Source: Serinus canaria
Lineage: Eukaryota > Chordata > Aves > Passeriformes > Fringillidae
Assembly (NCBI RefSeq): GCF_022539315.1
Contig: NC_066329.1
Location: 3,385,072 to 3,449,071 of the forward strand
Direction of reading: 5' to 3'
Length of the DNA stretch: 64,000 nucleotides
Both the position numbers and the translations under genes were made by a program. Below the pieces are notes generated by a model. The model was not told the DNA's origin and did no database searches. It worked only from the letters and a program-made list of their open reading frames with translations. This document shows, piece after piece, positions 57,601 through 64,000 of this stretch. The first letter of the stretch is position 1. Every line of letters starts with the position of its first letter.

Positions 57601-60600
57601 AGAGGGGAATGCTCTGCACTGTCATCTGGAGACACCTTTGGTTCCTAGTTTGGGTCTTCATTGAACAAAACGAGTTGCACATTCTTACTGCTCAACACAG
57701 AGGGCAAAAAGAATCACCAGACTGTGCCTGAGGTTTCCTTCTGGAGGCTTGGAAGGACTGATATCCAGAAACTGCTTGTCTTTTGGTGATAAGGAAGAGC
57801 TGAAACCTGAAAAGCAGTGCTTGTATTGACTGGGTGATTTTCTTGAGTGGAAATACAAAAGAAAAAACACCAGAAGGTACATAAGAGGAAAACAATAGGC
57901 AGATGGCAGAGACTTTGTAGGGTGAATGTCCTCAAAAACAGGTGAGCTTGGACCTAGAGGGACAGGGGCCAAGAGCTTGACCTGCAGCTGCTGCTTCAGG
58001 GGAAAGAGCTTCCAAGTGTCTTCAGTGGGGTGCCATTACTGTTGTGACAGCTTTGATTAGCTGGTTACCATCTTCCCTGGCTGTAATGAAGTGGGTCTCT
58101 GTTCCCTTAGGAATACAGAAGTTATTCATTTTTTCCCAGAAGAGGGAAGAGTGCTGCTTGGAAGGCCAGCTCTCAGTGCTGTGGTATTTTGCATGGTTAC
58201 TGCTTGGGAGTGCTGGTGTGTCCCAGTGGCTGGGCATCCCTGGAATTGTTCTGTAGGTAAAGGTCTATGGAGCTCTCTGTGCCAGGCTGGACAGCTCTGC
58301 TGGGATTGTTGTCTGGACAATGCTCTCACTGTGAGCCTCTGGGGCGGACACACAGAATATGTTATGGAACAGTGCTTGCTGTGTCTCTGGCTTGGCATGC
58401 CTTAGCAGGCTCTGTGTTGTGAGCACTTGCCCATGAAGCTGCCAGAAATAGATGCCTGATGGCAGAGAATTCATGAAAATTGATCTCAGCCATGTAAAGA
58501 TGCAGGTTCAGAGTGAGAGCTCAGGTTATAGAGGAAGCAATGGGAAAGTCACCTCTCAGTAGCTGGCTGAGAAAACAGTCTTAAGGCACTTGAGTGCTTG
58601 GTTTTATTAAGTACTAGGGTGTAATTAGTTACGTGTTACTTAACTAAGCAAGAATCTGATAGCTTTATTAATAGTAATTCTTAAAGCAGCTTCCTCACCT
58701 GGTTGTTGAATTTCAGGTGTGGTAGTGCACAAATCCTGAAAAATGTATTTCCTTGGGAAAACCCATGTTGTCTTTGTATTTTGAGCAGTGCTCTGCACAT
58801 ATTCCAGAGTTTGGAAATGAGCTGGGAGTTGTTCTTGTAAGAGGAGACACAGGTGAACTGCACTGAAGTCAATCTTCAAAAGAGCCTTTAATATGGCCTT
58901 ATCAAGTATTAATTTTCAGATTGAGGATGAAGAATATTTTCTTTGTAGATTGTCATTTTGTAAGTACTGAGAATTGCACCTATAATCAGTGCTTAAGTCA
59001 AAGGATAACTGTGCACAAGCTTGTTACAGGCATTTTCTGTGCATAAGTTTCCATTACTTGTTCCAAGATTGAAGAGTTTTACAGAAATACCTGGTTAGAA
59101 GGAAGCTGGTTTCAGTTTTATATGTGCAGTGGAAGGCTGCTTAAATGTGACTGCAGCTTCTGAAAACTGCCATTGGTGTGGGCTCTGGCTTTGGCTGATG
59201 CCATTTGAGAAGAGCTTGGCACTGATGCCCTTTGTCTGTGAGAGCAGATCAACTTGCATACTTGAAATATGCCTATAGGAGAATTCTGTTATGTGCATGG
59301 GGAATCTGTTGGGCTTGTAGAAGGTTATTTAAATTTCAGTTAAAATTACAAATTGGTTTGCAAGATGCTGGCATTTTGAATAATATTAAAAACTTGGAAA
59401 TAATCTTACTTTTTGATTCTTTCATGTGATAGTCATTTGCTTATTACCTCTAACCTAGATCAATGTGTTAGGAAGTATTTATTTGGGATCAAGGATTTTT
59501 AGTCTCTTAACAAACTGTCCATCCAGTCAGTGGTTAGGATTTTAGGAAGCAGTTCTGGTTTCAGGTCTTGTGCAATACCTTAAATAATGTAGGGAAATTT
59601 AATGTTTAAAAGATGTGAGGTTTTATTACAATGAGATTCTCTTTGGCATTGTAAAATTATCCTTCAAGTTTGCTTGTGGCTTACTTGTGTTGGAAACTTT
59701 GGATGGAATCTGGACATGCCTGAGCTGCTCTCTTGGTTCAGCCTGTCACACTCTGTGTGTTTTGCCTTGTTTTTTTCCAGCTGCCCGAGGAAGAAGGAAA
59801 GTGTGACTGTATCTCCCTGGCCCTGTTCGCTGGAGTATCAGTGAATATGAATTTCCCCAGACCATTATCCTGGTAGCAGCTCTGAGCTTTTAGGTTGTTG
59901 TGTTACAAGATCTCTATGGGGGGTGGTCAGGAAACATCTCTGGTCTGTGATGAGTTCCTGATTACTCTGTTGCACTTCACTTGTGCAGCATGGAAGGACT
60001 TGAATTCTCATTTCTGCCTTGCCCAGAATCAGCAGGTTGCAGTCCTGAGCACCAGTGCAGCCTGTCAGCAGGGTTGGGATGTGTTGAATCATTATTTAAC
60101 ACGGGTTTGCATTTCTTCAGTTTCTTCATCAAACCAGAGGGCTCTCAGTTTTAATACAAAACTGATGGATTAGGCACAGGGCTGATCCATGGTCCATGTA
60201 TCATCTCTGTTTTATCTGTTTATGAATCTTTTTTGCATTTACAGTGCTGTTGTGACTAACAGTTAAAATTATGACAAAATGGCATTTTAATTATCATAGC
60301 CTCCAGTGTTGTCACTGAATGAAGAATTGTGTAGAAAACATTGTTCATCTCAAAAGTATTTGCTGATTTGTGAAGATAGAATTTTATGAACATAAGTTAA
60401 TAAAATTCAGTTTAATCCATTCTGAAATTCCATTCATTTTGTTTTTCTCATAAATGTGGAGTTTGAGTGTTCTTTTAATAGATGAGTTCCACTGTTTATT
60501 CTCAAATCCAAGCAATGCAAAGCTTTCCTTTGCCTTTGTGCAAGGCTGGATGAGGGAATGCTTCCCTCTGAAATCAGAGCTAGAAACAGGACATAAACCC

Positions 60601-62159
60601 AGTGTGATTGTCCTCAGGCTGTCTCCTTGGTGTGAGTTTAGCTGTGCCCATGGCATGAAAATAATGTGCTGTGAACTCTATTGTGTGTAACCTGAACGTT
60701 TATATGTGCACTGGTTGTAAGTGCTGAGTTGTTATGTTGCATGTATTTGCAATTCACTGTATTGATCTTCATGGATGCTTTTTAGGGCTCTGTTTCACAG
60801 CCTGGTAACTAAAGGTCATGCATGCAAAGAAAATACAATACTTAAAGCTTTAGATTGTCTTTATGTGTTGGCCAACATTGTGAGCAAATAAGATACCCGA
60901 TTTTCACTTCTAATGTGGAGATATGTGGAAGTTATTAATGGTTATTAAGCAAAGCAGTTTCTAATTTCTCAAAAGCCTATTGCACTAGTATATAATTCCA
61001 TCTAGAAGAGGCAGTCTGTTTGTCAGTGATGTTGTTTATTATTGAGTTTCTGTAGTAGCAGATTCACATTTGTGTTTATATATTAAACAAAAGTATTTTA
61101 AATTGTTTTTCTAGTGGTTGGGTAATTATCCCTAAATTGCTTTTGAATTGGGAATGGGATGAGTGTTTCTTTAACTGTCTCGTATCTTCAGTTTTTATTT
61201 GCTCAGTGGTACTTAATTTAGAACAATCATGTAATTCAATTATCTTTGTTCCATATCCATAGCCTTGCTGAAATTGGGCTTTTTGGTTGGTTTCAGAAAT
61301 ATTCAGTTATGTCTTTTGTAGGATAAGACTAATGCAATTAATGTAGAGTATTATTCTTGTTGTTTTCCATTATTTTAGTACAAGTTATGGAAAACCTGTT
61401 GGGAGTTGCAGAGTGACTCCCAGAGCCTCTTCTTGCCTGCTGTGCTGCTGCCAGCACAGTGGTCTCTGCTGCATTCATGTTTATATTTCCATGCTTTAAA
61501 CCCAGTGTGCTACACCAGGAAGTCAGGCAGATAAAGCTGGGTTTGAAATGTCCATCAGTAATGCTGCATTGAGTGATCTGCAGGGTGGAATAGGGAGGTG
61601 ATTGTGTGTGGTTTAATAAATGCTTGTTGCTGCTTGTTGTGGGGTTTGGGGTGGTTTCTTTTATTTGTTTGGGGTTTTTGCCCCCAGCTAAGTGAGCCTT
61701 AACTGCCATATTGCCACTCTGAAGATGTGAGAAGTGTTATGGCAAACAGGTTCCTGTTATTGATGTGTGGGTTTTGCAGTAGCTGCAGTTGAAGTAATTT
61801 CAGTGAGTTTGAGGAAAAACCCCTGAATCTGGTGAGTTCAGAATAAATTACCACAAGGCTTTTGAGTTGTCCTTTGGCGGCTGTGCAGGTTTTTCATGCT
61901 GCAGCCTTGAATATAATGAGATAATTCACAAGCTACAGGTTTTGTGTTCTAGATGAGACAAGAACTTCAGAGGGAGCTGCCATGATTTGTCATCCGGTTC
62001 TGTATTTGTATTAAAATAAGAAAAAGAATTAGCAAATGGACACTCACAATGACAAACCTGCCTTCTTTTTCCTAATTCCAGGGCATATTCCCTTGTGGAT
62101 TCCAGTCAAGTGTCTACCTTCCTGATTTCTATTCTCCTCATAGTCTACGGCAGTTTCAG
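29821..62159 (+). CDS. SPPL3: Signal peptide peptidase-like 3 (5' part)
   Basis: Start of SPPL3, a GxGD-type intramembrane aspartyl protease of the Golgi that cleaves type II membrane proteins, notably glycosyltransferases, and so tunes N-glycan processing. Two coding exons are present and join as MAEQTYSW and [20 protein letters not shown] then VYGSFR, identical to the human N-terminus as I recall it. That is 34 of roughly 384 residues and includes most of transmembrane segment 1. The catalytic YD and GLGD motifs lie beyond the right edge. The neighbour HNF1A is divergent, as in human. Confidence 0.95.
33008..33044. repeat. TA/TG-rich simple repeat
   Basis: Short alternating TATATA then TGTGTG-like stretch with interruptions, in SPPL3 intron 1. 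Confidence 0.8.
34772..34819. repeat. 25-bp tandem duplication
   Basis: A unit beginning TTTTAATTAAGATTTCT at 34772 repeats at 34797 with one mismatch over the shared part. It contains the AT-rich homeodomain-like core TTAATTAA. Appears to be a recent local duplication in SPPL3 intron 1. Confidence 0.9.
39166..39189. repeat. Poly(T) run, 24 bases
   Basis: Uninterrupted T run. It could be the poly(A) tail of a minus-strand insertion, but no element body is recognised beside it. Confidence 0.95.
42627..42664. repeat. (AC)19 microsatellite
   Basis: Perfect AC dinucleotide repeat of 38 bases, preceded by CAGACC-type hexamer copies (42611-42626). Likely polymorphic in length. Confidence 0.97.
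62082..62159 (+). CDS. SPPL3: SPPL3 coding exon 2
   Basis: Acceptor TAATTCCAG, then the third base of W8 and [26 protein letters not shown], ending TTTCAG|GTAAGA. It holds the first membrane helix. 78 bases, leaving two bases for the next exon. Confidence 0.96.
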
Positions 62160-64000
62160 GTAAGATTTTCTTTTTAAGGTTCTGCAGAGTCTTTATTTTT
62201 CAAGTAAAAATATTGCAAGTGACTGAATACAGTTTATGCCTTTTTGTTTCATTGTATCTTTGTCAGACCTAGCCAACATAAAAATTATTTGCTTCTGAGA
62301 AGGAAAAGGAAGAAATAATAGTGAGCTGGGGTTTCTGAAAGATGTGATTGTCATGGTACAAGCACATATAAGATAACATAAAAGTCAGTCCTTGAGGACA
62401 GCTCTGTAAAATCATATTTTAGAGAGTAGAAAAGGATTGTTGAGACAGATAGAATGTAATGTTCTGGATAGCAGAGTTTTCTATCCATTAGCCAGTGGTG
62501 GTAGCTTGTGAATGCTCTCCTGTGATTTCAAACCTGTCCCGTGGAACAGCAATCCCTGGGTCCCACTGCTGTTTGTTTGAGTGTCAGTAACAGCTTCATG
62601 GAGAAGTGGGAAACACTGCCAGTGTTGAATTCCGGCAAAACATCTGAGAACTGCTGCAGGATGAGTTTGAGTCTTCAAAAATCAGATTTGCCTCATTTTA
62701 GGAGACTTGAGTATAGTTTAGAGAAAACTCAATTATCCTTTTAGACCTGCCTGCTGTATTATACTGTTGGTTTTCTTGTAATGGCACCTGAGGAATGAGG
62801 CTCATACTGACATATTGGAACAATATAATCACAATATGAAAGTTGGGGTTTTATTTTAACTTAAATACAGCATGCTTTTCTTTCTGCTTCTTGAAGAACA
62901 TTGCTTCATTTCACAGCTCTGTGATAAAAGGCCTTATACTCACTACAGAGTCTCTGAACTGCTATGAGTATTCCTGAAATAGATGATAGCTGTGCTCATC
63001 CATATGATGTAAGCTGCAGCTGTTTTAGGATAAGAGGTTTTATATCACTACTGTAAGTTAATAAAGTCATATAATGAAAGCGCCAATTTTTTTGCAAGAG
63101 CTGTCTGTTGTTGTTAGCAAGTGTTAGGTAACAGCACTGTTGGTGAAATTAAAATAGAATATTTTAGGAAAATCAGAGATGATCAGAATAAAAAAGTAAT
63201 CAAAGGTTGGATTTGTTTAGTTTTTTCTTCAAGTTTTGAGTCAGATTAGCATATAGTTGAGGAACTAATTAAATTTTTAACTATTTGAATTTATGCTTTT
63301 GTGTAAAAAGGAACTATGCATCTGATTGCAAGAAGCAATATCATTTATTAAAATTCAATTATGAAAATATAGTGCAATATAAAACAGCAGGAGTGTGTGA
63401 ACTTCAGTTGCTTGTCTTTCCTGGAGCTCCTTGCCCTTCAAAATTTTCCCCTGCTGTTTGCCATCCTCTTCCTGTTGGTACCTACACATGCATTAGCATT
63501 TTGTCCTATACTTTACATTTAAAACCACTCTCCTAGCAAGGACTGTGAACTCCAGAGCAGTCTGACTCACTGGATGGAGTAGTGGGATGGTGATGGATAC
63601 AACCATTGAGGAAATGTCCTGTTTTAGTCTTTTGCCTTTGTGTGTATCCTGAAGACACCACAATGTGAGTTAGAGACCAAAATAGGGTCCTGGAGTTTTA
63701 AAATTACTTTCCTAATTAATCTCCTGTATGTGGTTTCTTTAGCAGGTGTCTGAGCTGAAACCCACAGTTACACAAACTCTGATTCACTTTGATCAGTGAG
63801 TGAGGTCAAAGCAGTTTTTTACAGAAGATTGTGCAGTGTTGTTAACAAACAGGTCTGAAATACAATCAAGTTATTTAAGAAATTGAAGTGTGGTAGTAAG
63901 TTACAAAATTATATTCATCTGGAAATTCTTAAAGTAGTAAAATGAAAGCTTCTGGCAAAGTGGATGATTTTCTTAGAAAACTGATGTGCTGGAAAGATAA
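62160..64000 (+). other. SPPL3: SPPL3 intron 2 (partial)
   Basis: Intronic sequence to the window edge. The next expected peptide (around SLNMDFENQD) is not found, so exon 3 lies beyond the window. Confidence 0.85.

Larger units (their letters stand above)
29844..62081 (+). other. SPPL3: SPPL3 intron 1 (32.2 kb)
   Basis: Non-coding, AT-rich, half of the window. I find no nested gene, RNA gene or clear transposon, only simple repeats and small duplications listed separately. The scattered open frames, the longest about 158 codons at 42961-43437 on the minus strand, are within chance expectation and resemble no protein I know. Confidence 0.85.

Overview
The window is vertebrate nuclear DNA, most likely from a bird. 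It holds three split protein-coding genes with GT-AG introns, CpG-island promoters, long non-coding introns, and very little recognisable transposon sequence. The gene order CUSTOS (C12orf43) > < HNF1A, SPPL3 > is the human 12q24.31 order read in reverse. The compact gene bodies, the scarcity of interspersed repeats and the form of the HNF1A protein fit an avian microchromosome. The bird assignment is an inference; a low-repeat reptile is not excluded.

Layout. (1) 1-2550: no gene recognised. There is an orphan CpG island (about 890-1625) with minus-strand splice-donor-like sites, probably the promoter of an unidentified gene leaving the window to the left, followed by a polypurine tract and short tandem duplications. 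(2) 2584-5416, plus strand: CUSTOS, six coding exons. Its promoter carries three 30-bp tandem units, each with a ZNF143/STAF-type motif, and a YY1-type motif lies on the start codon. As written, the exon 2/exon 3 junction is one base out of phase. (3) 5417-8130: convergent 3' flanks of CUSTOS and HNF1A. (4) 8131-21532, minus strand: HNF1A, ten coding exons, intact, 631 codons, with exon lengths nearly all identical to human. (5) 21533-28880: HNF1A promoter (HNF4-like and FOXA-like motifs) and an intergenic stretch. (6) 28885-30230: SPPL3 CpG island with paired CACGTG boxes and two short upstream ORFs. (7) 29821-64000, plus strand: the start of SPPL3. Coding exon 1 has 23 coding bases, intron 1 is 32.2 kb, coding exon 2 is 78 bases, and the gene runs off the right edge.

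How the genes relate. HNF1A is a homeodomain transcription factor of liver, kidney, gut and pancreas. SPPL3 is a Golgi intramembrane protease that trims glycosyltransferases. CUSTOS is a nuclear Wnt/Dishevelled-linked protein. They are conserved neighbours rather than a pathway. HNF1A and SPPL3 are head-to-head about 8.3 kb apart; HNF1A and CUSTOS are tail-to-tail with stop codons about 2.7 kb apart. I did not find a novel gene system. The points most worth checking are the CUSTOS phase break, the ZNF143 array, the orphan CpG island, and paired palindromes in HNF1A intron 5.
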